Assembly: GCA_019421105.1 (NCBI GenBank)
Contig: JAHZFY010000019.1
Coordinates: 8,860 to 15,122 of the forward strand
Reading direction: 5' to 3'
DNA: 6,263 bases
Source: a bacterium
GTDB taxonomy: Bacteria > Bacillota_I > Bacilli_A > RFN20 > CAG-826
In this document: piece after piece, positions 1-6,037 of the stretch
Position numbering within the stretch: the stretch's first letter is position 1
Layout of the letters: each line of letters starts with the position of its first letter
Program-made: the position numbers and the translations under genes
Notes under the pieces: model-generated
Seen by the model: only the letters and a program-made list of their open reading frames with translations
Databases searched by the model: none
Told to the model about the DNA's origin: nothing

Positions 1-1852
1 CACTAGCTACATTACCACCACCTATAACAACGACATCACCTTTTAATTTTAATTTTTCTTCTTTTGCTTTATGCAAAATATCTATGGCTGTATAAACATT
101 ATCACCATCAAATCCTTCAACTTTCATGACGTTGCCTTGACCTAAACCAATAGCAAGATAGAAAGCTTTACACCCTTGTTTTCTTAATTCGTCGATAGTA
201 ATGTCTTTGCCGACTTCAACATTGCATTTAATCTCAACGCCTAATTCCTTTAAAACATCTATTTCAGCTTGAATTACATCGTTTTGTAATTTATAAGCAG
301 GAATACCATAAGTCAACATACCACCAGGTTTTTCTTCTTTTTCAAAAACGACAGGACTATAGCCAGTTAAAGCTAAATAGTAAGCACATGACAATCCACT
401 TGGACCTGCACCGATAATAGCAACTTTTTCTTTAAAATCACCGCTGACTTTTGGAACAACCTTTTCAGGTATGTATCTTGAATCGGATTTCAAATCTAAA
501 TCAGCCACAAACTTTTTAACTGCATCAATAGAGACAGCTGCATCAATAGTGTTTCTTGTACAAGCTTCTTCACAAAGTTTATTGCACACTCTTCCACATA
601 CTGCAGGGAATGGATTATCTTTTTTAATCAAAGCAAGAGCTTCTTTAAATTTGCCTTGAGAGGCAAGTTTTAAATAACCTTGAACCGCAATGTGAGCTGG
701 ACATGCTGTTTTACATGGAGCTGTTCCAGTTTCATGACAATTGCGCTTGTTATCGTTTCTATAGTTGTAATTCCATTTATCTTCGCCCCAATCCAATTTA
801 TCAGGTAAAGGTTGTTTTGGGTATTTGATTTCACCTTTGCTAGTGCATAATTTTTGACCTAATCTTAACGCTCCAGCTGGACATACTTCAACACATTTTC
901 CACAAGCTACACAATTGGATTTATCAACATGTGCCACATAAGCAGAACGAGATAAATTAGGAGTATTAAATAATTGAGAACATCTAATACCATAACAAAC
1001 TGTTGGATTACAGTTACAAATAGCAAAGATTTTATTTTCACCATCGATATTTGTAATTTGATGGACAAAACCATTTTTTTCAGCTTTTTCAATAATATCT
1101 AAAACTTCTTGTTTAGTTGCGTAGTGACCCTTGTTAGTTTGAACGACATAATCCGCCATATCACCAACACCAATACACCATTCGTGTGGATCGTCAGCTA
1201 CACCGGTTCTTTGGACGCTTTTTGATAGACGACAACTACAAGAACCAACTGCATATTTTCCTTCGTATTTATCTAACCAATGAGAAATTTTTTCGACTGA
1301 GACAGAATTGTTTTCCATCGAAATAGCTTTTTCAACTGGAATGACATGCATACCAATGCCTGCTCCGCCTTCAGGGACAAATGCAGAAATAACCGATAGT
1401 GGTTCAAAAGCCATTCTTTCAAAAAAAGCTGCCACTTCTGGATGTTCTTGCATTTGTTTTGGATTCATGTTAGTGAATTCGGCAATACCAGGAACAAACA
1501 AAGGTAAAATATATTGTTTGACATGATCTTCGTTTTCCCAGTTATATTCGATTAAACCAATAACACCCATCTCTTGAAAAAGATCTTCAAGATACTTAGC
1601 ATCTTTACCAGTCATTTCCACTAATTGATCTAATGTATATGGTTTTCTTACATCCATCATGAGCAAGATATCCGCCATTTCGTCAGTACATATAGGCGCT
1701 AACCCCCAATACTCAGGATCATCTGTGGTAATCTTTCTTAACCTGTTAGTGATTTTTTGACCTAATTTCAAAATATTTTGTCTTGGATTTTTATCCCCTT
1801 TAAATTTTGGAATAATGGTCGTACTGGCTTCAATTTTTCTACTTTCGTCCAT
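1..1852 (-). CDS. Multidomain Fe-S / FAD / NAD(P) oxidoreductase (GltD-like), partial, 3' end beyond window
   Basis: Reading the minus strand from ATG 1852 gives 617 uninterrupted codons to the window edge, so the C-terminus is missing. Residues about 55-105 look like a winged helix. Residues about 160-292 form a cysteine-rich module: GSCSCR (C205, C207), HEWC (C226), and C279, C281, C286, C291. A ferredoxin motif CxxCxxCxxxCP follows (C314, C317, C320, C324). Then comes a GltD/dihydropyrimidine-dehydrogenase-type Fe-S domain (PCKTACP, C380/C384; CGRVC, C419/C423; C427, C431). Next are the FAD Rossmann motif GAGPSG (481-486) with E504, a GG.LTYGIP stretch (510-518), and the start of the NAD(P) Rossmann motif VVVIGGGNVA (607-616). 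Known for the GltD family: electrons pass between NAD(P)H, FAD and Fe-S clusters in the cytosol. The partner and substrate are unknown; a ferredoxin or hydrogenase link is inference. AGGAG lies 9 nt before the start, inside the end of hypB, which suggests translational coupling. Confidence 0.9.
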   Translation of the reverse strand, partial: MDESRKIEASTTIIPKFKGDKNPRQNILKLGQKITNRLRKITTDDPEYWGLAPICTDEMADILLMMDVRKPYTLDQLVEMTGKDAKYLEDLFQEMGVIGLIEYNWENEDHVKQYILPLFVPGIAEFTNMNPKQMQEHPEVAAFFERMAFEPLSVISAFVPEGGAGIGMHVIPVEKAISMENNSVSVEKISHWLDKYEGKYAVGSCSCRLSKSVQRTGVADDPHEWCIGVGDMADYVVQTNKGHYATKQEVLDIIEKAEKNGFVHQITNIDGENKIFAICNCNPTVCYGIRCSQLFNTPNLSRSAYVAHVDKSNCVACGKCVEVCPAGALRLGQKLCTSKGEIKYPKQPLPDKLDWGEDKWNYNYRNDNKRNCHETGTAPCKTACPAHIAVQGYLKLASQGKFKEALALIKKDNPFPAVCGRVCNKLCEEACTRNTIDAAVSIDAVKKFVADLDLKSDSRYIPEKVVPKVSGDFKEKVAIIGAGPSGLSCAYYLALTGYSPVVFEKEEKPGGMLTYGIPAYKLQNDVIQAEIDVLKELGVEIKCNVEVGKDITIDELRKQGCKAFYLAIGLGQGNVMKVEGFDGDNVYTAIDILHKAKEEKLKLKGDVVVIGGGNVAS

Positions 1853-1854
1853 AA

Positions 1855-2526
1855 TTATTTTCTCCTTTTTAAGACTTCAGTTTTTATCCAACAAGCTAAT
1901 TCATTAATACCATCACCATTTAAGGCACTGATTTTCATGACGTGAGCTTTTTTGTTTCTAAGTTTTATGTTTTCGACACACTTTTCATAATCGAAATTAA
2001 AATATGGAGCAACATCAATTTTATTGACGACAACTAAATTACAAACTTCAAACATCAAAGGATATTTTAAAGGTTTGTCATCACCTTCAGGCACCGATAA
2101 AATATTCATATTCATATGTGAACCAGTGTCAAATTCAGCTGGGCACACTAAATTTCCAACATTTTCTAAAAAAATTAAATCAACTTCATCTAAGTTTAAA
2201 TTATTTAAACCATATTCAGTCATTTTTGCATCTAAATGGCACATGCCCCCAGTATGTAATTGTATAGATTCTACACCGGTCGCAGTCATGATTTTCTTTG
2301 CATCGACATCACTATCAATATCTGCTTCCATCACCTTAATTTTGAAATCATTTTTTAAAGCATTAATTAAAGCGATAAGCGTTGTGGTCTTACCGCTTCC
2401 AGGAGAAGACATTACGTTAATTAGAAAAACACCTTTTTCATCAAGGTTTTTTCTTAAATTATCGGCATCTTCAAAATTTTGAGAAAAAATGTTCTTTTTT
2501 ATTTCGATAATTCTTACTTTATCCAC
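1855..2526 (-). CDS. hypB: HypB, nickel-insertion GTPase
   Basis: This 223-residue P-loop GTPase belongs to the HypB branch of the SIMIBI class. It loads nickel into [NiFe]-hydrogenase precursors, usually with HypA, in the cytosol. Visible motifs are Walker A SSPGSGKT (40-47), GGMCHLDA with the metal ligands C96-H97, the HypB signature ENVGNLVCPAEFD with C128, the guanine-specificity motif NKID (168-171) and SALNGDG (200-206). The G-domain metal site is therefore intact. The N-terminus starts MDKVRIIEIKK and lacks both the CxxCGC high-affinity nickel motif of E. coli-type HypB and any His-rich tract, so this is the minimal form. The start is GTG at 2526, read from an AGGA site 9 nt upstream; an ATG one frame off (2528-2526) overlaps it and leads nowhere. 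It is followed 2 nt later by the oxidoreductase. No hypA or hydrogenase structural gene is in view. Confidence 0.95.
   Translation of the reverse strand: MDKVRIIEIKKNIFSQNFEDADNLRKNLDEKGVFLINVMSSPGSGKTTTLIALINALKNDFKIKVMEADIDSDVDAKKIMTATGVESIQLHTGGMCHLDAKMTEYGLNNLNLDEVDLIFLENVGNLVCPAEFDTGSHMNMNILSVPEGDDKPLKYPLMFEVCNLVVVNKIDVAPYFNFDYEKCVENIKLRNKKAHVMKISALNGDGINELACWIKTEVLKRRK
1862..1867 (-). promoter_or_regulatory. Ribosome binding site of the oxidoreductase, embedded in the hypB 3' end
   Basis: AAGGAG sits 9 nt before ATG 1852 and is also part of the last lysine and arginine codons of hypB. The hypB stop TAA ends 2 nt before the ATG. The site fixes the start of the oxidoreductase and implies that its translation depends on ribosomes finishing hypB. 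Confidence 0.8.
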
Positions 2527-2532
2527 ATTAAA

Positions 2533-2539
2533 CCATCCT
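2533..2539 (-). promoter_or_regulatory. Ribosome binding site for the GTG start of hypB
   Basis: AGGATGG precedes the GTG at 2526; its AGGA part is 9 nt from the start. It decides in favour of GTG, because no in-frame ATG lies nearby and the protein begins where HypB proteins normally begin. Confidence 0.65.
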
Positions 2540-2559
2540 ATGCAATTTCTTACATTTTT

Positions 2560-2588
2560 ATAGTATCAAACTTGATAATTTAAGTAAA
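2560..2588 (-). promoter_or_regulatory. Predicted sigma-A-type promoter of hypB and the oxidoreductase
   Basis: The -35 is TTTACT (2588-2583), the spacer is 17 nt, and the extended -10 is TGA-TACTAT (2568-2560). Each hexamer matches consensus at 4 of 6 positions and the TG extension strengthens the call. The predicted start near 2553 gives a leader of about 27 nt that contains the hypB ribosome site. It lies in the 80-nt gap after mnmA, where I see no convincing terminator, so some read-through from mnmA is possible. Confidence 0.55.
2564..2577. promoter_or_regulatory. Palindromic operator candidate over the hypB promoter
   Basis: The minus strand reads TATCAA-GT-TTGATA, a perfect inverted repeat with 6-bp arms and a 2-nt centre. 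It covers the 3' part of the spacer and the TG extension, and touches the -10 hexamer. The placement suits a repressor-binding site, but the element is AT-rich and short, so chance is possible. No regulator gene is visible in the window. Confidence 0.35.
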
Positions 2589-2606
2589 TAAAAATTAAAA
2601 AGGCTA

Positions 2607-3659
2607 TTAATCGCATTTTTTAACAATGATTCCCCCACCCAATATCAATTCGCCATCATAAAAGACCGCTGATTGACCAGGGCTAATTGTCTTTTGAGGT
2701 TCATCAAAAACTACTTTTACAAAATCGTTATCTATTTTAATAATTGTCGCAGGTTGTTCTTTCACTCTAGCATCAAGTTTTACTTTTGCTCTTATTGGTT
2801 CGATAATATCATTAAACGCGATCCAGTTTACGTTGTTTACTAGCAGTGATTTATGAAATAATTTTTCTTCATTAGTTAAAATAATCGTATTATCTTTAAT
2901 ATTTTTTTCATATACATAATATGGCTCAATATTGGATATTCCTAATCCTTTTCTTTGACCAATCGTATAGTTAACAATGCCTTTATGTCTTCCTATAACT
3001 TCCCCTTTATCGTTTAAAAAGTTACCTGATTTATATTCTTTTTTGTGATAACTAATTAAAAAATCTATGTAACCTTTTTCATCGATAAAGCATATGTCTT
3101 GCGAATCTTTTGTTTTAGCGTTAATGAAATTTTGTTGCTCCGCTATCATTCTAACTTCAACTTTTTCCAATTCACCTAAAGGAAAAATAATTTTAGATAG
3201 TTGTTCTTGATTGAGCTGATATAAAAAATAGCTTTGATCTTTTTTGAGATCTTTTGCTTTATACAATAAATATCTATTATTTTTTTCATCAAATTTAATT
3301 CGGGCATAATGTCCTGTAACTATATAATCGCAATCAAGTTTTTTTGCCTCATCTAATAATGAACCAAACTTTAAATATTTATTACAAACAATACATGGGC
3401 TAGGTGTCAAACCGTTATCATAACTAGATACAAAATAATCGATGATGCGATTTTTAAATTCCTTACGATAATCAAAAACAAAAAAAGGAATATCTAAATC
3501 ATTCGCCACACTTTTTGCTTTGCATACATCTAAAATTTGATGCAAATGCATCATAGCACCTATGCAATCATAATCTTGTTTTTTCATTAAGTAAGCCGCA
3601 ACCGAACTATCGACCCCACCACTCATTGCAATCAAAGCTTTTCTTTTTAATAATTCCAT
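2607..3659 (-). CDS. mnmA: MnmA, tRNA-specific 2-thiouridylase
   Basis: This 350-residue protein makes the 2-thio group of s2U34 in the anticodon of Lys, Glu and Gln tRNAs, using ATP to adenylate U34 in the cytosol. It shows the PP-loop SGGVDSS (13-19), TPSPCIVCNKYLKFG with the catalytic-position cysteine C92, the tRNA-contact motif GHYAR (116-120), KDSQDICFI with the second catalytic cysteine C190, YTIGQRKGLG (231-240) and a C-terminal beta-barrel ending at 350. It is slightly shorter than the 360-370 residues usual in the family, mainly because the segment after GAMMHLH (about 35-45) is compressed. The position held by Asp in E. coli (PDILC) is C89 here, giving CxxC. No Shine-Dalgarno precedes ATG 3659, but the start fits the family because the first beta strand directly precedes SGGVDSS. 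The gene stands alone between a terminator and the hypB promoter. Confidence 0.96.
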   Translation of the reverse strand: MELLKRKALIAMSGGVDSSVAAYLMKKQDYDCIGAMMHLHQILDVCKAKSVANDLDIPFFVFDYRKEFKNRIIDYFVSSYDNGLTPSPCIVCNKYLKFGSLLDEAKKLDCDYIVTGHYARIKFDEKNNRYLLYKAKDLKKDQSYFLYQLNQEQLSKIIFPLGELEKVEVRMIAEQQNFINAKTKDSQDICFIDEKGYIDFLISYHKKEYKSGNFLNDKGEVIGRHKGIVNYTIGQRKGLGISNIEPYYVYEKNIKDNTIILTNEEKLFHKSLLVNNVNWIAFNDIIEPIRAKVKLDARVKEQPATIIKIDNDFVKVVFDEPQKTISPGQSAVFYDGELILGGGIIVKKCD

Positions 3660-3666
3660 ATTAATT

Positions 3667-3695
3667 ATTATATTAAAAAGACGAGTGCATATCTA
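3667..3695 (-). promoter_or_regulatory. Predicted mnmA promoter, possibly giving a leaderless mRNA
   Basis: A perfect TATAAT -10 (3672-3667) lies just downstream of the terminator T-run. A weak -35, TAGATA (3695-3690), sits 17 nt upstream inside the terminator hairpin. Only 7 nt separate the -10 from the mnmA ATG, which places the predicted transcription start at about 3660, next to the A of the ATG. There is no ribosome binding site in that interval. Confidence 0.55.
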
Positions 3696-3704
3696 CTCGC
3701 CTTT
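3675..3704 (-). terminator. Intrinsic terminator of the nfeD-slipin-flavin reductase operon
   Basis: The minus strand reads AAAGGCGAGT, an 8-nt loop, then ACTCGTC followed by TTTTT. The stem is 7 bp with one G-U pair and extends to 10 bp if the AAA pairs with the first three Ts of the run. It starts 6 nt after the stop codon of the flavin reductase gene, as expected for a rho-independent terminator. Confidence 0.8.
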
Positions 3705-3710
3705 ATCAAT

Positions 3711-4631
3711 TTATTTACCCTTTTCTTGCTTTCTTTTATCATTGATCTCTTTCATCACCTTTTCATTAATTAAAGTGATGTTGTTTTCTTTAGCGTATTT
3801 AACGCATCCATTTAAAACCAACTTTAAAAATACCCTAGGTACCTTAACTAATGTCTTTAAAGCTTCATCGGTAAACTTTATATTTGGATCGACACGATTA
3901 GCAGCATATTTAACACTTTCTAAATCAGCTTCTTTTCCAGCTGGAATCGGAGCAGCGATTGGTCGTTTAAATTTTGTGTACCAAAAATTCGTGGAATCAC
4001 GATACCCATAATCAACTGGTACTTTAGGGAAATTATTAGCTTTAACACCATTTACGATTGCATTATAGAATTTTTCTTTCATTAAAATCTTATCGATTTT
4101 TAAAATGAAATGGCATCCAAATTTAGAAGTAACGCCATTAAAGTTACGATACGGTCCTTCGATTCCTTCTAATTGACCAACCTTTTGTTTATCTAAATAT
4201 GCATTTTCTAAAGTATCATCCCAACTGCATTCAAATACTTGATAAGCTTTTTTAATTACAAGAGGTCTAGTGCCTTCTGCTAATCCTTTTTCTAATTCAA
4301 ACTTGCAATTCTTCATTTTTTCCTTTGAAGTTTCACCAGGAAAACCTAGCCTTACCGTTTCAAAAAAATCTTTTTTATCGTCTTCTAAAAAGTTTAAAGC
4401 ACATTTACCTCTTTTTAATAGGTTTTGAGCGGTATTTGAAGAGTTTCTACACTCTAAAATCATCGCGTAATAATCTTTCCCAGCAATATAATATGGAAAG
4501 CATAATGAATACGCTCCTAAAGTAGTGTTTCCATCATCGTCAAGAGTGGAAATTAAAATAGTCGGCATTGGAAAAAACGCGGATGTTTGATAAAAGTTAT
4601 CGACGATTCTTAAATCCTTAAATGAACTCAT
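3711..4631 (-). CDS. Flavin reductase-like (FMN-binding split barrel) protein with a PCP_red-like C-terminal domain
   Basis: The protein has 306 residues. The first 200 or so fit the flavin reductase-like split barrel: MPTILISTLDDDGNTT (22-37), ECRNSSNTAQNLL (60-72) resembling the family's R.S.TT.NI phosphate-binding stretch, and GKCALNFL (75-82). Such proteins bind FMN and reduce it or use it in electron transfer. A middle stretch with DYGYRDSTNFWY (207-218) is not recognised. Residues about 253-296 (FTDEALKTLVKVP, then KYAKENNITLI) resemble the helical PCP_red domain found at the C-terminus of light-independent protochlorophyllide reductase subunit B. Here that domain is probably an Fe-S-protein-associated helical module and not a photosynthetic trait. 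No signal peptide or membrane segment is seen. The start is set by AGGAG 8 nt upstream; the slipin gene ends 11 nt before. The substrate is unknown. Confidence 0.75.
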   Translation of the reverse strand: MSSFKDLRIVDNFYQTSAFFPMPTILISTLDDDGNTTLGAYSLCFPYYIAGKDYYAMILECRNSSNTAQNLLKRGKCALNFLEDDKKDFFETVRLGFPGETSKEKMKNCKFELEKGLAEGTRPLVIKKAYQVFECSWDDTLENAYLDKQKVGQLEGIEGPYRNFNGVTSKFGCHFILKIDKILMKEKFYNAIVNGVKANNFPKVPVDYGYRDSTNFWYTKFKRPIAAPIPAGKEADLESVKYAANRVDPNIKFTDEALKTLVKVPRVFLKLVLNGCVKYAKENNITLINEKVMKEINDKRKQEKGK

Positions 4632-4639
4632 AGAATTAA

Positions 4640-4644
4640 CTCCT
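4640..4644 (-). promoter_or_regulatory. Ribosome binding site of the flavin reductase-like gene, overlapping the slipin stop
   Basis: AGGAG lies 8 nt before ATG 4631, and its first two bases are the end of the slipin TAG stop. This arrangement favours re-initiation or coupled translation within one transcript. Confidence 0.75.
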
Positions 4645-5563
4645 ACTTTTCATCTGAATTAAATACATCTTTTAAAGCTGCTAAGTTTTGAATTGAACTT
4701 GGCACTATAATTTTAGTGGCTTGACCATGAGCAACGTTTTCTAAAGTTCTTAAACTGCTCAATTGAATTGATTCTTTAGAAGGTTTTGCTTCATTGATCA
4801 TGCGAATACCTTCTGCTTCGGCTTGCTTTAACTTCATGATGGTTTCTGCTTCGGCTTCAGCTTTTTTAACTAATCTAATTTTTTCAGCTTCCGCTTTTAA
4901 AATAGTGCTTTCTTTTTCACCCTCAGCGATGAGAATTTGTGATTGTTTTTGGCCTTCTGCTAATAAGATTTTTTCTCTTTTTTCTCTTTCAGCTCTCATT
5001 TGACGTTCCATTGCGTCTCTTATATCTTGAGGTGGTAAAATATTTTTAACTTCAACACGAGTAACTTTAATTCCCCATGGATCAGTAGCTTCATCTAAAA
5101 TTAATTTCATTTTAGCGTTTATAGTATCTCTACTTGTCAAAGTAGTGTCTAGATCTAAATCACCAATGATATTTCTTAAAGTAGTCGCTGTTAATTTTTC
5201 TAAAGCTTGGGTTGGATCTGTCACGCCATAAGTAAATAATTTACTATCAGTAATGTAATAAAATACAACGGTGTCAATTTGCATTGTAACATTATCTTTT
5301 GTAATGACTGCTTGAGGTAAGAAATCCCCGATTTGTTCTTTCATAGAAACTTTTGAGGCAATTCTATCAAAAAATGGCCATAAAAAATGAATACCAACAT
5401 GCCATGTTGTCACATATTTTCCTAATCTTTCGATGACATATTCATTAGTTTGTTTAACGATTTTTATATGAGTGATGATGACGATTAAAATTAAAAAACC
5501 AAGAACTCCAAATGTCACGCCTAAAGCGATACCTAATCCGTTAGATGCTAATATATTAATCAT
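4643..5563 (-). CDS. SPFH/Band 7 membrane protein (slipin/paraslipin, QmcA-like)
   Basis: The protein has 306 residues. One hydrophobic segment (about 10-32) anchors the N-terminus in the membrane. The SPFH/Band 7 domain follows (about 33-195), with NEYVIERLGKY (40-50), GIHFLWPFFDRI (57-68), the ITKDNVTMQID stretch (87-97) and ATTLRNIIGDLDLD (126-139). Residues about 182-258 form an Ala/Glu/Lys-rich coiled coil with repeats of the AEGxK and AEAE kind. The tail ATKIIVPSSIQNLA (282-295) is typical of QmcA/stomatin-like-2 proteins. The family oligomerises into membrane cages or scaffolds that organise microdomains and influence membrane proteases. It pairs with the preceding NfeD protein, whose gene overlaps by 8 bp. 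AAAGGAG 7 nt before ATG 5563 supports the start. The exact subfamily name is less certain than the family. Confidence 0.93.
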   Translation of the reverse strand: MINILASNGLGIALGVTFGVLGFLILIVIITHIKIVKQTNEYVIERLGKYVTTWHVGIHFLWPFFDRIASKVSMKEQIGDFLPQAVITKDNVTMQIDTVVFYYITDSKLFTYGVTDPTQALEKLTATTLRNIIGDLDLDTTLTSRDTINAKMKLILDEATDPWGIKVTRVEVKNILPPQDIRDAMERQMRAEREKREKILLAEGQKQSQILIAEGEKESTILKAEAEKIRLVKKAEAEAETIMKLKQAEAEGIRMINEAKPSKESIQLSSLRTLENVAHGQATKIIVPSSIQNLAALKDVFNSDEK

Positions 5564-6002
5564 TTTTTATCTCCTTTACAATTAATCTATTTCCAATAAT
5601 ATTAATTACTTCAACAATTTGTCCTTGTTGTATTTCTTTTTTATCAAAGCTTTCAACATTCCAAATTACACCATTAATTTTAATTTCGCCAAATTCGTCT
5701 AAACCCACTTTTTTAATCAACTTGAATTTTTGACCAACAAAAGAAGATGCGTTAGTGTTTAACTCTCCCTTATTTTGCATCAATTTTTTTGCTAATGGTC
5801 TAGTGAGTAATAATAATATGAAACTGACTCCGATAAATATGATTACTTCTCCCCACCAAGGAAGCCCATTGATGAATGATAATCCAAGGCAAATCAAAGC
5901 GCTGATAGAAATCCAAATGGACACTAAACCACTGATAGAGACTTCGATGATAAGACTAATAAAACACACTACTAGCCATACAATCCACATATATTGTTCC
6001 AT
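5556..6002 (-). CDS. NfeD-family membrane protein (short form)
   Basis: The protein has 148 residues. Three hydrophobic segments (about 6-22, 26-45 and 51-67) are followed by a soluble beta-rich OB-fold domain (about 85-146): SFVGQKFKL, EIKINGVIWNVES and GQIVEVINIIGNRLIV. This is the short NfeD form without the N-terminal ClpP-like serine protease domain. NfeD proteins pair with slipins, and the slipin gene follows with an 8-bp overlap; together they probably form a membrane-organising complex. The start is ATG 6002, with a TATAAT box 8 nt upstream and no Shine-Dalgarno. A second in-frame ATG (residue 5) with a weak GGA upstream is the alternative and would change the protein little. Confidence 0.88.
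   Translation of the reverse strand: MEQYMWIVWLVVCFISLIIEVSISGLVSIWISISALICLGLSFINGLPWWGEVIIFIGVSFILLLLTRPLAKKLMQNKGELNTNASSFVGQKFKLIKKVGLDEFGEIKINGVIWNVESFDKKEIQQGQIVEVINIIGNRLIVKEIKND
5571..5577 (-). promoter_or_regulatory. Ribosome binding site of the slipin gene, inside nfeD
   Basis: AAAGGAG lies 7 nt before ATG 5563 and within the last codons of nfeD (Val-Lys-Glu). It is a strong site and fixes the slipin start in the 8-bp overlap. Confidence 0.8.
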
Positions 6003-6010
6003 ACTAATAG

Positions 6011-6037
6011 ATTATATCAAAACTAAATAATTGTTAA
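6011..6037 (-). promoter_or_regulatory. Predicted promoter of the nfeD-slipin-flavin reductase operon
   Basis: The extended -10 is TGA-TATAAT (6019-6011), with a perfect hexamer. The -35 TTAACA (6037-6032) matches 5 of 6 but sits at a short 15-nt spacing. The predicted start near 6004 leaves about 2 nt before ATG 6002, so this mRNA may also be leaderless. The -35 overlaps the stop codon of the uracil permease gene, and no terminator is seen between the two genes. Confidence 0.6.

Noticed and set aside
907..1092. Minus-strand open frame of 61 codons inside the oxidoreductase
   Set aside because: It is out of frame with the continuous 617-codon reading, which carries the Fe-S and FAD motifs; the small frame is a shadow.
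2024..2482. Plus-strand open frame of 152 codons
   Set aside because: It lies entirely opposite hypB, whose motifs are unambiguous. Its product is serine/lysine-rich without family features and it has no ribosome site.
2550..2555. Start-stop mini-ORF (ATG TAA) at the predicted 5' end of the hypB transcript
   Set aside because: Six AT-rich bases are expected by chance, there is no ribosome site, and it may lie at or before the transcription start.
2589..2620. Possible terminator after mnmA
   Set aside because: There are A and T runs flanking the stop codon but no GC-bearing stem; pairing would be only A-T.
3685..4011. Plus-strand open frame of 108 codons
   Set aside because: It overlaps the operon terminator and the flavin reductase gene on the opposite strand, has no ribosome site and no recognisable product.
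4800..5000. DNA repeats rich in cttctgcttcggctt-like units
   Set aside because: They are explained by the Ala-Glu-Lys coiled-coil repeats of the slipin protein and are not a separate repeat element.
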